Counted from the first letter of the stretch, positions 37,567 to 46,754 are shown. The stretch is 64,000 nt of DNA from Jannaschia aquimarina (GCF_000877395.1 NZ_JYFE01000042.1:1-64000); one strand, 5' to 3'. Made by a program: numbers and translations. The notes: generated by a model not told the origin, from the letters alone.

Positions 37567-38181
37567 ATGGCGTCTGTCCGCATGGTTCGCGTCCTTCTCG
37601 TCACCCTCGGCTTTTCGCTCCTACCGGTCCCGGTATTGGCCGATCCATTGGACGATGCCACCTACATTGTCGAACTGAATAGCACGGCGGTCGAGATGAC
37701 GCTCAAGGCCGACACCGTGGTCATGGGCATCCAGCGATCCGTTGCACGCCATCTGGAAGATCTCGGAGCCACGATCGCCGACCCTGGCCGCTTCAGGACG
37801 GAACTCTTCGGGGACCTCCCGGATCGGCTTCGCGCGGACACCGGCCGCGCCGCCATCCGAGCCTACGTCGCGGTGTTCGATGCCGACGAACTGGGCAGGA
37901 TCGCGGATTACTATCGAACGCCAGAGATCAGGAGCTTGATCGCAGCGGGAATTCCGATTCGCCCCGACCTTCTGGACGAGGATGTGGCACAGCTCCTCGA
38001 GTCACGGGCACCGGACCTGATGAAATATATCGCGCCGGCAATCGAAGAAAATGTCGCCGAGGCGATGGCACGTCTCACAATGGAAAGGCTGGCCACCATC
38101 ATCTCGATGCCCGACGTCGTCTCGTTCGATCGCGAGGAAAGACGGGCGGAGGTCGTCGAAGCCCTACGCAGTATCGAATGA
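37567..38181 (+). CDS. DUF2059-like secreted protein
   Basis: A 204-aa protein with a signal peptide (about residues 1-25, ending VLADP). The mature helical part includes VAVFDADELGRIADYYRTPE, the pattern of DUF2059-type proteins. The function is unknown. The start may instead be the ATG at 37582; neither has a strong ribosome site. It lies between the DUF2927 and SPFH genes with gaps of 62 and 179 bases. Confidence 0.65.
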   Translation: MASVRMVRVLLVTLGFSLLPVPVLADPLDDATYIVELNSTAVEMTLKADTVVMGIQRSVARHLEDLGATIADPGRFRTELFGDLPDRLRADTGRAAIRAYVAVFDADELGRIADYYRTPEIRSLIAAGIPIRPDLLDEDVAQLLESRAPDLMKYIAPAIEENVAEAMARLTMERLATIISMPDVVSFDREERRAEVVEALRSIE

Positions 38182-38360
38182 CCGGAACCGGTGAGTTCGG
38201 GTCGCGCTGCCGCCACATCCGCGTCGTGCTTCCCATATACAAAACCGTCTTCCATCTGCCGCGGACGGAACGGTCTGCATCCAACCGGACCTCGCAAATC
38301 CGGCAAAATGTCCCTAAGTCGGTTTCATAGACTTCAAGACGAGCGTTCACGGAGACAGCC

Positions 38361-39470
38361 ATGCCCATCATGGACTTCATCAAGGGCCAGTTCATCGACG
38401 TCATCGAATGGACGGATGATACGCGGGACACGCTCGTCCATCGGTTCGAGCGCTACGGACATGAGATCAAGTACGGGGCGAAACTGACCGTCCGCGAAGG
38501 CCAGGCCGCGGTTTTCGTGCATGAGGGCCAGCTGGCGGACGTGTTCCTGCCGGGTCTCTACATGCTCGAGACCAACAACATGCCGATCATGACGAACCTC
38601 CAGCACTGGGATCACGGCTTCAAGTCGCCCTTCAAGTCGGAGATCTACTTCGTCGCGACCCGCAGGTTCACCGATCTCAAATGGGGCACCAAGAATCCGA
38701 TCACCCTGCGCGATCCGGAGTTCGGCCCCGTCCGCCTGCGGGCTTTCGGGACCTATTCCATCAAGGTCGCCGACCCCGGGCTGTTCCTGCAGGAGATCGT
38801 CGGCACCGACGGTCAGTTCACCCAGGACGAGATCAGCTATCAGATCCGGAACATCATCGTTCAGTCGGCGTCTCGGGCACTGGCCGGATCGAAGATCCCG
38901 GTCCTCGACATGGCGGCGGCGACCGATCAGCTTGGCAAGATCGTCGCCGAGCAGATCAGCGAGACGACCAAGGAATACGGTCTCAGCGTTCCGGAGCTCT
39001 ACTTCGAGAACATTTCTCTGCCGCCCGCGGTGGAGGAGGCACTCGACAAGCGCACGTCGATGGGCGTGCTGGGCGATCTGTCCAAGTATCAGCAATATGC
39101 CACCGCCGAAGCGATGCAGACCGCAGCCGGCACGACGAATTCCGGCATGGGCGCCGGCATCGGGATGGGCATGGGCTTCGGAATGGCCAACCAGATGGCG
39201 CAGCAGGGCCCGTGGGGCGGGCAACCGCAAGCCGCACCCGCTGCACCCCCGCCCCCACCGGTCGAGCATGTCTGGCACGTCGCGGAAGGCGGCCAGACCA
39301 AGGGGCCGTTCTCGAAAGCGCGCCTCGGCCGGATGGTCACCGAGGGCGAAGTCACCCGCGAGACCTATGTCTGGACGCAGGGCCAGGACGGCTGGCAGAA
39401 AGCCGAGGATGTGGACGAGCTGGCGCAACTCTTCACCGTGATGCCCCCGCCCCCTCCGCCGGGTGCCTGA
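38361..39470 (+). CDS. SPFH domain protein with C-terminal GYF_2 domain
   Basis: A 369-aa protein. Residues about 20-250 are an SPFH/band-7 domain of the virion-core-protein-like type (AVFVHEGQLADVFLPGLYML, ISLPPAVEEALDKRTSMG). Residues about 255-300 are a flexible Gly/Met/Pro linker. Residues about 305-360 are a GYF_2/DUF4339 domain (WHVAEGGQTKGPFSKARL). It has no membrane helix. A scaffold role at the membrane is inferred. GGAGA precedes the start. Confidence 0.9.
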   Translation: MPIMDFIKGQFIDVIEWTDDTRDTLVHRFERYGHEIKYGAKLTVREGQAAVFVHEGQLADVFLPGLYMLETNNMPIMTNLQHWDHGFKSPFKSEIYFVATRRFTDLKWGTKNPITLRDPEFGPVRLRAFGTYSIKVADPGLFLQEIVGTDGQFTQDEISYQIRNIIVQSASRALAGSKIPVLDMAAATDQLGKIVAEQISETTKEYGLSVPELYFENISLPPAVEEALDKRTSMGVLGDLSKYQQYATAEAMQTAAGTTNSGMGAGIGMGMGFGMANQMAQQGPWGGQPQAAPAAPPPPPVEHVWHVAEGGQTKGPFSKARLGRMVTEGEVTRETYVWTQGQDGWQKAEDVDELAQLFTVMPPPPPPGA

Positions 39471-39473
39471 TCC

Positions 39474-39875
39474 GTGGCGCCGCGCGGCCCGGCCGCTCTG
39501 GGCGGCGTCGTCATGGCACTGCACTGGACGGCGCTGATCGCCATCGTGGCTTGGCTGGCCGGTGTCCTGCCGACATGGGCGCTTGCCTTGCACGCCTTCG
39601 CTTGGGCCGGCATCTCCATCGCATGGGGATTGCGCGGCGGCCCTTCGCCTGCGCTACCAGATCCATGGCGCAAACTTGCGTGGCTGGGACAGGCAGCTCT
39701 GCTCGCGCTCTATGTCGTGGGCGCGGTCACGGCGCTGATGGGGCTGGTCGCGGCCGGTTCGATCCTGATGGCGACCATCGCTGTGGGCGTTCTTCACGGC
39801 ATGTTCAACATCTGGCGCGCGTCGGTCCTGGGCGACGGGGCATTCCGCAGGATGCTCCCGAAGGCGCTGTGGTAG
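39474..39875 (+). CDS. Small membrane protein, cytochrome b561-like half
   Basis: A 133-aa protein with four predicted helices and conserved His in helix-like contexts (MALHWTALIAI, LALHAFAWAGI, VLHGMFNIWRASVL). It resembles b561-type heme proteins and the following gene, but it is shorter. It starts at GTG 39474, 3 bases after the SPFH stop; an internal ATG before ALHWTA is the alternative. Heme binding is not shown. Confidence 0.65.
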   Translation: MAPRGPAALGGVVMALHWTALIAIVAWLAGVLPTWALALHAFAWAGISIAWGLRGGPSPALPDPWRKLAWLGQAALLALYVVGAVTALMGLVAAGSILMATIAVGVLHGMFNIWRASVLGDGAFRRMLPKALW

Positions 39876-39966
39876 CCGACTTGGTCTCGGTCGCCAGAAC
39901 TTGCCTTCCTCTCGGCAGCTTTGCTCCCGGGAAGAGCGAGAAGGCTGGCTCGCCAGCCCCCGACCC

Positions 39967-40500
39967 GTGCCGCTGACCCGCCGAAGCTGGCTCAAGGCGC
40001 TGCACTGGACGATGCTGCCGCTCTTCGTCTGGTTCCTGACGGTCCAGCCTAGGGACGTCGGCCGCTGGGGGCCGTTCTGGGTCGATCTCCATTCCGTCTT
40101 CGGTCTGATCTTCGTGACCGGCGCGCTGATCTGGACGGGCGACCTGCTGTGGCGGGGTCTCGCCTCGCAACCGGGGCCGAAGCTGCGCGGCTGGCTGCGA
40201 GCGATCCATAGGCCGCTGCACCTTATCCTGATCTGGGGGTTGTTCGGCGTCGCGCTGACGGGCTTCCTTCTGGGACTGACGTCCTCACGGCTGCTCTTCG
40301 CGGGAACGATCCTGCCGATCGCGCCGCCGCTCGGCCTTCCGGCGGCAAACGACTGGGTCGGCCTTGTCCACTCGGTCGAATTCTACGCCCTCGGCGCCGT
40401 CGCCGCGTTTCATGCGGGCTTCCACATCTGGCGCCATGTCCGGCTTCGCGACAATGCGCTTCGCATCATGGCCCCGAAGGCGCTACACCGCTTCCTGTGA
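39967..40500 (+). CDS. Cytochrome b561-like membrane protein
   Basis: A 177-aa protein with four membrane helices and the expected His ligands: LKALHWTMLP, FWVDLHSVFGLIF, AIHRPLHLILIWGLFG and FHAGFHIWRHVRLRDN. This fits a di-heme b561 of the bacterial type. I chose GTG 39967; a TTG at 39901 gives a longer, unconserved N terminus. A hairpin (GGCTGGCTCGCCAGCC) lies just before the GTG and may modulate translation. The stop overlaps the next start. Confidence 0.7.
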   Translation: MPLTRRSWLKALHWTMLPLFVWFLTVQPRDVGRWGPFWVDLHSVFGLIFVTGALIWTGDLLWRGLASQPGPKLRGWLRAIHRPLHLILIWGLFGVALTGFLLGLTSSRLLFAGTILPIAPPLGLPAANDWVGLVHSVEFYALGAVAAFHAGFHIWRHVRLRDNALRIMAPKALHRFL

Positions 40501-41609
40501 TACAGACCGAACCCGACCGCCCGCCCGAGATCCCCGCCACCGCGGAACACCGTTTCCCATGCGACAGTTGCGGGGGCGACATGCGCTTCGATCCCGGCGA
40601 TGACCGATTGGTATGCGACCATTGCGGACATATCGAAGCGCTGCGGGCGGCGCCCTGGTCGCAAATCGCTGAGATCGCGATCGAGCGGGGCCTCGATGCC
40701 GGCGGGGCCGAGACGGAAGAGACGCGGGTCACCGACTGCCCGAATTGCGGCGCCCGGTTCGAATTCGACCCGGCGATCCATGCCGCCGAATGCCCTTTCT
40801 GCGCGACGCCGGTGGTGATCGATACCGGGACCGACCGGCACATCAAACCGGCAGCCCTGGTCCCTTTCGCGCTCGAAGAAGCGCAGGCCCGGCAGGCGAT
40901 GACGGACTGGCTCGGCAATCTCTGGTTCGCGCCGAACGGCTTGCAGAAATACGCCCGCAAGGGGCAGCGGATGCAGGGGATCTACGTTCCGTTCTGGACC
41001 TTCGACGCGCAGACCGACACCGCCTATACGGGTCAGCGCGGCGATACCTATTACGAGACACAGACGGTTGTCCGGGACGGCAAGCGTGTGCAGGTGCACG
41101 TCCCGAAGATCCGATGGTCCCCTCGTCGCGGACGCGTGCGACGTTTCTTCGACGATGTGCTCGTCCTCGCCTCTACCTCTCTGCCGAAGTCGCACACCGA
41201 CGCGCTCCAGCCATGGGATCTGTCCGGACTCGCGCCCTACGCGCCGCAATACCTCGCCGGCTTCCGCGCCGAGGCTTACCGCGTCGACCTAGAGGATGGT
41301 CTCGCGGAGGCGCGGCAGATCATGGACACGGTGATCGCCCGGGACATCCGGATGGATATCGGCGGCGACCGGCAACAGATCACGTCGGCCAAGACGCAGA
41401 TGTCCGACGTGACCTTCAAGCACGTGCTGCTGCCGGTCTGGATCGCCGCCTATCGCTACCGCGGCAAGTCGTTCCGCTTCGTCGTGAACGGCCAGACGGG
41501 ACGCGTCCGCGGCGAGCGGCCCTGGTCCACGTGGAAGATCGCTGCCGCAGTGATCGCCGCTCTGATCGTTGCGGCCATCGCCGCCGCCATCTATGCGGGC
41601 GCCCAATAG
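40497..41609 (+). CDS. Zinc-ribbon membrane protein (TFIIB-type zinc ribbon)
   Basis: A 370-aa protein. Residues about 20-45 are a zinc ribbon (CDSCGGDM ... CDHCGH) and about 80-105 a second one (CPNCGARF ... CPFCAT). A domain of about 200 residues follows (YVPFWTFDAQTDTAYTGQRG), then a single C-terminal membrane helix. Homologues are often mis-annotated as a primosomal helicase. GTG 40497 overlaps the previous stop. SPFH plus double zinc ribbon gene pairs recur in bacteria. Confidence 0.85.
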   Translation: MIQTEPDRPPEIPATAEHRFPCDSCGGDMRFDPGDDRLVCDHCGHIEALRAAPWSQIAEIAIERGLDAGGAETEETRVTDCPNCGARFEFDPAIHAAECPFCATPVVIDTGTDRHIKPAALVPFALEEAQARQAMTDWLGNLWFAPNGLQKYARKGQRMQGIYVPFWTFDAQTDTAYTGQRGDTYYETQTVVRDGKRVQVHVPKIRWSPRRGRVRRFFDDVLVLASTSLPKSHTDALQPWDLSGLAPYAPQYLAGFRAEAYRVDLEDGLAEARQIMDTVIARDIRMDIGGDRQQITSAKTQMSDVTFKHVLLPVWIAAYRYRGKSFRFVVNGQTGRVRGERPWSTWKIAAAVIAALIVAAIAAAIYAGAQ

Positions 41610-41624
41610 AATGATGGAGCCGCG

Positions 41625-42521
41625 ATGATCCTCTGCGCCGGAGAAGCCCTGATCGACATGCTGCCCCGCGAGACCGAGGAGGGAACCGTGTTCCTTCCCG
41701 TCCCCGGCGGAGCGGTTTTCAACACGGCGATCGCGTTGGGGCGTCTGGGCGCGCCGGTGGGCATGTTCACGGGCCTCTCGACGGACCTGTTCGGACAGCG
41801 CCTGTCCGAGGCCCTGACCGCGTCCGGGGTCGTGGATCGGAGCTACCGTTCGGATCGTCCGACCACGCTGGCCTTCGTGACGCTGTCCAACGGTCAGGCA
41901 GAATACGCCTTCTATGACGAGGGAACGGCGGGCCGGATGCTGTCGCCGGCCAATGCCCCGGATACCAAGGGGGTCACCGCAGTCTTCCTCGGAGGAATTT
42001 CGCTTGCCGTCGAGCCCTGCGCGCAAGCCTACGAAGCCATCGCGCTCGGAAACCGTCATCTTCCGCTGATCATGGACCCGAATATCCGGCCCAGCTTCAT
42101 CCCGGACGAAACCTTGTTCCGTGCCCGTCTGGACCGCCTCCTGACGGCGGCGGACATCGTCAAGCTCTCGGACGAGGACATGGACTGGATCGGAGTCACT
42201 CCGGAATCGGTCCTGTCCCGCGGGGTCAAGGTCGTCTGTCTGACGGAGGGCGACAAGGGGGCGACGGCCATCACCGCCGACGGGCGCGTGAGCGTTCCCG
42301 CGGTCGAGGCGGACGTGGTGGACACGGTCGGCGCGGGCGACACGTTCAATGCCGGCGTGCTGACCGGTCTCTACGAGGCGGGAGCGCTGGCCGATCTCAA
42401 CGAGAGGGCCCCCAACGCCGACACGCTCCGCGCGGCTCTCGAACTGGGCGTCGCCGCAGCCGCCGTGACCGTCTCTCGGGCCGGCGCAAACCCACCGACA
42501 CGGGACGAGGTGTCAGTCTGA
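41625..42521 (+). CDS. PfkB family carbohydrate kinase (fructokinase-like)
   Basis: A 298-aa sugar kinase. The N-terminal CAGEALIDMLPRE, the GGAVFNTAIALGRLGAPVG signature, and the C-terminal VDTVGAGDTFNAGVL with the catalytic Asp are intact. Fructokinase is the closest guess; the substrate cannot be set from sequence alone. It starts 16 bases after the zinc-ribbon gene. Confidence 0.93.
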   Translation: MILCAGEALIDMLPRETEEGTVFLPVPGGAVFNTAIALGRLGAPVGMFTGLSTDLFGQRLSEALTASGVVDRSYRSDRPTTLAFVTLSNGQAEYAFYDEGTAGRMLSPANAPDTKGVTAVFLGGISLAVEPCAQAYEAIALGNRHLPLIMDPNIRPSFIPDETLFRARLDRLLTAADIVKLSDEDMDWIGVTPESVLSRGVKVVCLTEGDKGATAITADGRVSVPAVEADVVDTVGAGDTFNAGVLTGLYEAGALADLNERAPNADTLRAALELGVAAAAVTVSRAGANPPTRDEVSV

Positions 42522-42588
42522 GGTGCGGCTGCGCAGGTCCCGGACGCCTTTCGGACGCGACCGGACCGACCGGCGATAACGAGCGGCG

Positions 42589-43812
42589 TCAGTCCGCGAC
42601 GAGGGCACGGGTCGCAGCCTCGAGCCCTCCGTCGCCATGAGGGATCGCAAGCGCCTTCAGCGCCGCGTCGATTCCCCCGAGCGTCCCCATCATCGAATGC
42701 CCCGAGAGATGGCCCATGTGACCGACGCGGAAGAAACCGTGCCACTCCTCGCTGCCCAAGGGGGCCATCCCCAGACCGATGCCGAGGGTCAGCCCGAATT
42801 CCTGTTCGGACCACTCGCGCAGGGCCGTCCCACGTTCCGGCAGCCGGACGCTCGTCACCGCGTGTGACCGCGCCGCGCGGTCCCGCACGTTGAGCTCGAG
42901 GCCGCCCGGCGCTTCCCAGCGTTCGAAAGCCGCCCAAAGTGCGCGCGCCAGGCGTCCGTGACGTTCCCACGCCTGCTCCACGCCTTCTTCGTGGACCAGC
43001 ATGTCCAGCGCTTCGCGTAGCCCGTAGAGGTGATGGGTCGGGCCGGTCCCGTAGAAATAGCGGAAATAGATCTCCGGCTCGGTCCGCGGGACCCAATCCC
43101 AGTAGCCGGTCACGCAATCGGCGCGCGCGCGGGCACGCGCCGCCTTGTCGTTGTAGAAGACGAAACCCATCCCGGCAGGCGTCATGAGACCCTTCTGGCA
43201 CCCTGCGATGGCGACATCGACGCCCCATTCGTCCATCTCGAAGACGTCGCATCCCATCGATGCCATGCAATCCGCTTGGAGCAATGCGGGGTGGCCGGCA
43301 GCGTCCATTTCGGATCGGATCGCCGCAATGTCGGACCGCACGCTCGACGACGTGTCCACATGGACGGCGAGGACGGAGCGGATCTCATGCGCCTTGTCTT
43401 CCCGAAGGCGCGCGCCGATCGCAGCGGCGTCCATCGCGTCGCGATTGCCAAAATCGAGATACTCGACCCGGAGACCGAGGCCGCGGGCCATCTCTCCCCA
43501 TCCGTCGGCGAAGGTCCCGGTCCGCGGGATCAGCACAAGATCCCCGCGCGCATGGGTGTTCGCCAGACAGGCTTCCCATGTCGCATGGCCATTTCCGATA
43601 TAGATCGTCGCATTGTGCTCGGTCCGGGCGACGCGCTTGAGGTCGGGGATCAGGGAATGTGTCAGGTCGACCAGCTCACCGTGATAGATGTTCGGGCTGG
43701 GCCGGTGCATCGCCCGCAACACGCGGTCCGGAACGATCGACGGGCCGGGGATTGCAAGCGTGTGCGGCCCGTACCCCAAACCAGCGGCGCTTTTCGTGGT
43801 ATCGTCGCGCAT
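42589..43812 (-). CDS. Class V aminotransferase (alanine/serine-glyoxylate type)
   Basis: A 407-aa PLP enzyme. The N-terminal IPGPSIVPDRVLRAMHRPSP, the cofactor region NGHATWEACLANT, QADCMASMGCDVFEMDEW and the PLP lysine in AGCQKGLMTPAGMGFVF match the alanine-glyoxylate/serine-glyoxylate family. It probably moves an amino group to glyoxylate or pyruvate; exact substrates are not fixed. It is divergent from ygfZ, 94 bases away. Confidence 0.92.
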   Translation of the reverse strand: MRDDTTKSAAGLGYGPHTLAIPGPSIVPDRVLRAMHRPSPNIYHGELVDLTHSLIPDLKRVARTEHNATIYIGNGHATWEACLANTHARGDLVLIPRTGTFADGWGEMARGLGLRVEYLDFGNRDAMDAAAIGARLREDKAHEIRSVLAVHVDTSSSVRSDIAAIRSEMDAAGHPALLQADCMASMGCDVFEMDEWGVDVAIAGCQKGLMTPAGMGFVFYNDKAARARARADCVTGYWDWVPRTEPEIYFRYFYGTGPTHHLYGLREALDMLVHEEGVEQAWERHGRLARALWAAFERWEAPGGLELNVRDRAARSHAVTSVRLPERGTALREWSEQEFGLTLGIGLGMAPLGSEEWHGFFRVGHMGHLSGHSMMGTLGGIDAALKALAIPHGDGGLEAATRALVAD

Positions 43813-43906
43813 CTTCGCCCCCTTCGTGCCGGTCGACGGCTACGCCCGCCGGGCCTCCCGGTCAACGCGACTTGGCGCCGTCATCAGCCATCCTTATGTC
43901 CGGCCT

Positions 43907-44635
43907 ATGCGACGCACGTTGATCCACGTCTCCGGCTCAGACCGGGACAAGTTCCTGCAAGGCCTGCTCACACGGGACGTACCGGAGACGGGCCTCGGAT
44001 ATGCAGCCCTGCTGACACCGCAGGGCAAGTATCTCGCAGATTTCCTGACCTTCCGTGACGGCGACGTCATCGTGCTGGATATCGACCCGGAGATCGCGAC
44101 TGTCACGATGCAGCGGCTGGCCATGTACAAGTTGCGCGCCGACGTCTCGCTGGAAGCATCCGAGGCGGACGTGGCAAGGGGCCTTGGCGATCCGCCGGAT
44201 GCCGCGATGGCGGATCCACGGCCCGGCATGGGATGGCGCCTCTACAACGCCGGCGCTGACCGGGATGTCGACTGGGATCGGGTCCGGGTCGAGAACCTGA
44301 TCCCCGAGACCGGTCGCGAACTGATCCCCAACGACAGCTACATCCTGGAGATAGGCTTCGAACGGCTCGGCGGGGTCGATTTCCGGAAAGGGTGCTACGT
44401 CGGCCAGGAGGTGACGGCCCGGATGAAGCACAAGACCGAACTGCGGAAGGGGCTTGCCCGTGTCACCCTCGATGGCGCCGCGCCTGAGGGGTCGGACATT
44501 ACCGCCGACGGGCGGACCATCGGCCGGCTGCACACGGTTTCCGGCGACAGGGCGCTGGCCCATCTGCGCTACGATCGCACCGATGGGGAGATGCGCGCGG
44601 GCGATGCCCACGTGACGCTGGACGCAAAGGTCTAG
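43907..44635 (+). CDS. ygfZ: Folate-binding Fe-S maturation protein YgfZ
   Basis: A 242-aa GcvT-like protein. The N-terminal IHVSGSDRDKFLQGLLTRDV and the signature FRKGCYVGQEVTARMKHKTE are diagnostic for YgfZ, which supports iron-sulfur cluster enzymes with tetrahydrofolate. ATG 43907 begins the conserved part; the longer frame upstream crosses the divergent gene. Confidence 0.94.
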   Translation: MRRTLIHVSGSDRDKFLQGLLTRDVPETGLGYAALLTPQGKYLADFLTFRDGDVIVLDIDPEIATVTMQRLAMYKLRADVSLEASEADVARGLGDPPDAAMADPRPGMGWRLYNAGADRDVDWDRVRVENLIPETGRELIPNDSYILEIGFERLGGVDFRKGCYVGQEVTARMKHKTELRKGLARVTLDGAAPEGSDITADGRTIGRLHTVSGDRALAHLRYDRTDGEMRAGDAHVTLDAKV

Positions 44636-44683
44636 AGAGGCTCCGAGCCCTCGCGCTCGCTCGGAAGCAACGTTTCCGACGCC

Positions 44684-45613
44684 TCAACCGGACATGACCT
44701 CCACATCGCCTCTGCTGATCCGCTCCAGATCGGCGAGGATCGCCTCCTGCGCATCCTCGGCCTGCGACACGACGGTTCCGAGGCAGTGGCGCGCGGCCTC
44801 CGACACGTCCGGGTCGAGGTCGTCGCGAAAGACGGCCCAGGCCGGGTATGGGAAGCGCGGCGCATCAGGCACCAGATGCAACCGTCCTGCCTGAAGATGC
44901 GACCGCACGGCGCGTGCGGGCATGTAGCAGGCCGCATGTCGTCCGATCAGATAATCGGCCCCCAAGGCGCCGAGAGACAGTGTCAGGCCTCCAAGCGCAA
45001 GATCCGGGAGCGCGACGGAATGCGCGTGACCGAATTCAGGCCCCCAATCCGAAAAGATGTAGGCCGATTTCAGGTCGGGGTCGTCGGGGCCCGTCACACC
45101 GCTCCACGCGGCGATCAGGATCAGCTCGTCCTCCAGCGCCGGTTCCACGGTCAGGCCCGGCCGGGATTGCGGCGTATAGGTCAGCGCGACCTGACAGGTT
45201 CCTTCGATCAGGAACCGTGTCAGACGATCCGGCATCCCCAACTCGGCACGGAGCGAGAGGTCCGGCATCCGGTCCCGGAGCGCGTCGAGCCAACGGAATC
45301 CGAGCTGTGGCCAGAGCGAGTATTGCGCGCCGATCGTCAGGGCGCGGCTGAACCCCTCGGGCACGGCGATCTGTTGACGCGCCTCCTCCCAGATCTTCAG
45401 GAGCGACAGCGCATAGCGTTCGAACGCAACGCCAGCAGGGGTCAAGGTCGCACCGGCCTTCGATCTTTCGAACACCGGACGCCCCAGGGCATCCTCCAGG
45501 CGCTGGATACGAAGGGAGACCGCCGATTGCGTGACGAAGAGGCGCCCCGACGCGGCGACGAAGCTGCCTGTTTCGGCAACCGCGAGAAACGTCCGGATGA
45601 GGGCAATATCCAT
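44684..45613 (-). CDS. LysR family transcriptional regulator
   Basis: A 309-aa regulator. Residues 1-60 are the winged helix-turn-helix (RTFLAVAETGSFVAASGRLF and TQSAVSLRIQRLEDALG), followed by the linker helix and the periplasmic-binding-like effector domain (about 90-300). ATG 45613 lies inside an inverted repeat, which suggests autorepression. The target is unknown. The divergent neighbour is a small lipoprotein gene. Confidence 0.93.
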   Translation of the reverse strand: MDIALIRTFLAVAETGSFVAASGRLFVTQSAVSLRIQRLEDALGRPVFERSKAGATLTPAGVAFERYALSLLKIWEEARQQIAVPEGFSRALTIGAQYSLWPQLGFRWLDALRDRMPDLSLRAELGMPDRLTRFLIEGTCQVALTYTPQSRPGLTVEPALEDELILIAAWSGVTGPDDPDLKSAYIFSDWGPEFGHAHSVALPDLALGGLTLSLGALGADYLIGRHAACYMPARAVRSHLQAGRLHLVPDAPRFPYPAWAVFRDDLDPDVSEAARHCLGTVVSQAEDAQEAILADLERISRGDVEVMSG

Positions 45614-45640
45614 TTCGGTTACCTTACCGAAACTCGTTTC
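45613..45640. promoter_or_regulatory. Two overlapping inverted repeats at the lysR start
   Basis: TTTCGGT (45613-45619) and ACCGAAA (45626-45632) form a 7-bp inverted repeat with a 6-base spacer that covers the lysR start codon. GAAAC (45629-45633), TC, GTTTC (45636-45640) form a second one that shares the middle half-site. This arrangement fits binding by a dimeric or tetrameric LysR protein between divergent genes. Confidence 0.55.
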
Positions 45641-45734
45641 AACTGCAATTCTTATTCGTTTTTCATGATGATCTCCTGCGGCTAGATCCGAGCCAAGCCA
45701 CCGGGAACGACCGGTGCATCTTGGAGATGTCGCA

Positions 45735-45920
45735 ATGAAACTACGCCTCACCCTCGCCGCGACCCTGCTGACCTTCGTCGCTGCGTGCTCGACCGAGCAG
45801 GTCGTCGACAACACCGTCGATACGACGTTCTGGACCGGCAAAACCGTCGTGAAGACGGGGATCGGCGCCGGAAAGCTGGCCGTCAAAGGCGGCCATGCCA
45901 TCGCCACCCGAGGGGAGTGA
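45735..45920 (+). CDS. Small lipoprotein, unknown
   Basis: A 61-aa protein with lipobox FVAACS; the mature part is about 42 residues (STEQVVDNTVDTTFWTGKTV ...) and weakly repetitive in Lys-Thr-Gly. GGAGATG is upstream of ATG 45735. It is divergent from the lysR gene, whose inverted repeats lie about 100 bases upstream, so it is a possible target. Confidence 0.7.
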   Translation: MKLRLTLAATLLTFVAACSTEQVVDNTVDTTFWTGKTVVKTGIGAGKLAVKGGHAIATRGE

Positions 45921-46061
45921 AGCTTCCAACGGCAGCATTCATGCAAAGGCAAAGCCGCGGCCTTCGTCGGACGATGCGTCGCGGCTCGGGCCGCTCCGTT
46001 TTCGTGGCAAGGACCATTTCGAGCCCTAGCATGAATCGATATCGCAAGAGGGTTACGAACG

Positions 46062-46754
46062 ATGCATCTTCTGATCTACGGCGCGGATGGAGTGACGGGG
46101 GGACGCCTCGTCGGACAGGCGCTGGCACGCGGGCACAAAGTGCGGGCATCGGTCCGGTCGCTGGATGGATCCGAGCGCGGCCACGATCAGCTGCAATGGG
46201 TGACGTCGGACATTCTGGCAGCAGAACAACTGGACCGGGACATGGAAGGCATCGACGCCGTGCTCAACGCGGTCGGGATAGATGCGGGGCCCGTCACGGC
46301 GGTCGCGCCTCCGCCGCTGCATTCACAGGGCACGCGGAACATCCTGTCCGCGATGCGTGCCACCGGCGTGGACCGGCTCATCACGATCTCGGCCACCTTC
46401 GTGGAGACGCTCGAGCGGGGGCCCATCGCCTTCCGCGCGGCGGCGAGTGTCGGCTTGCGCGCGATCTTCGATGACATGGCGCTGATGGAGAAGATCCTCG
46501 CCCAGCAGAGTGACCTCCGCTGGACGGCCATCCGCCCGGGCTGGCTGCTCGACGAGGATCCGACCGAGGATTACGGCGTCTTTGCCGACGTCATTCCCCA
46601 AGATCTGATCCGCACCCGCACCGGCGACCTCGCCCATTTCATGCTCCGTTGCGCAGAGGAGGATCTCCACATCCGGGAGACTCCGGCCATCGCGCGCGCC
46701 GAACCGGAGGAGAAGTCCGACATGCAGGCGGTTCTCAAGGAGATGGCGGGATAG
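46062..46754 (+). CDS. NAD(P)-binding Rossmann protein (atypical SDR)
   Basis: A 230-aa protein that begins with the dinucleotide motif YGADGVTGGRLVGQAL (atypical SDR type, GxxGxxG). It then has VRASVRSLDGSERG and DGIDAVLNAVG-like positions (DMEGIDAVLNAVG). There is no YxxxK catalytic pair in the usual place, so a reductase or a nucleotide sensor are both possible. GAGGG precedes ATG 46062. Confidence 0.85.
   Translation: MHLLIYGADGVTGGRLVGQALARGHKVRASVRSLDGSERGHDQLQWVTSDILAAEQLDRDMEGIDAVLNAVGIDAGPVTAVAPPPLHSQGTRNILSAMRATGVDRLITISATFVETLERGPIAFRAAASVGLRAIFDDMALMEKILAQQSDLRWTAIRPGWLLDEDPTEDYGVFADVIPQDLIRTRTGDLAHFMLRCAEEDLHIRETPAIARAEPEEKSDMQAVLKEMAG

Noticed and set aside
40497-41609. Primosomal replication helicase PriA
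   Set aside because: Homologues are sometimes given that name, but only zinc ribbons and a C-terminal helix are visible; no helicase motifs.
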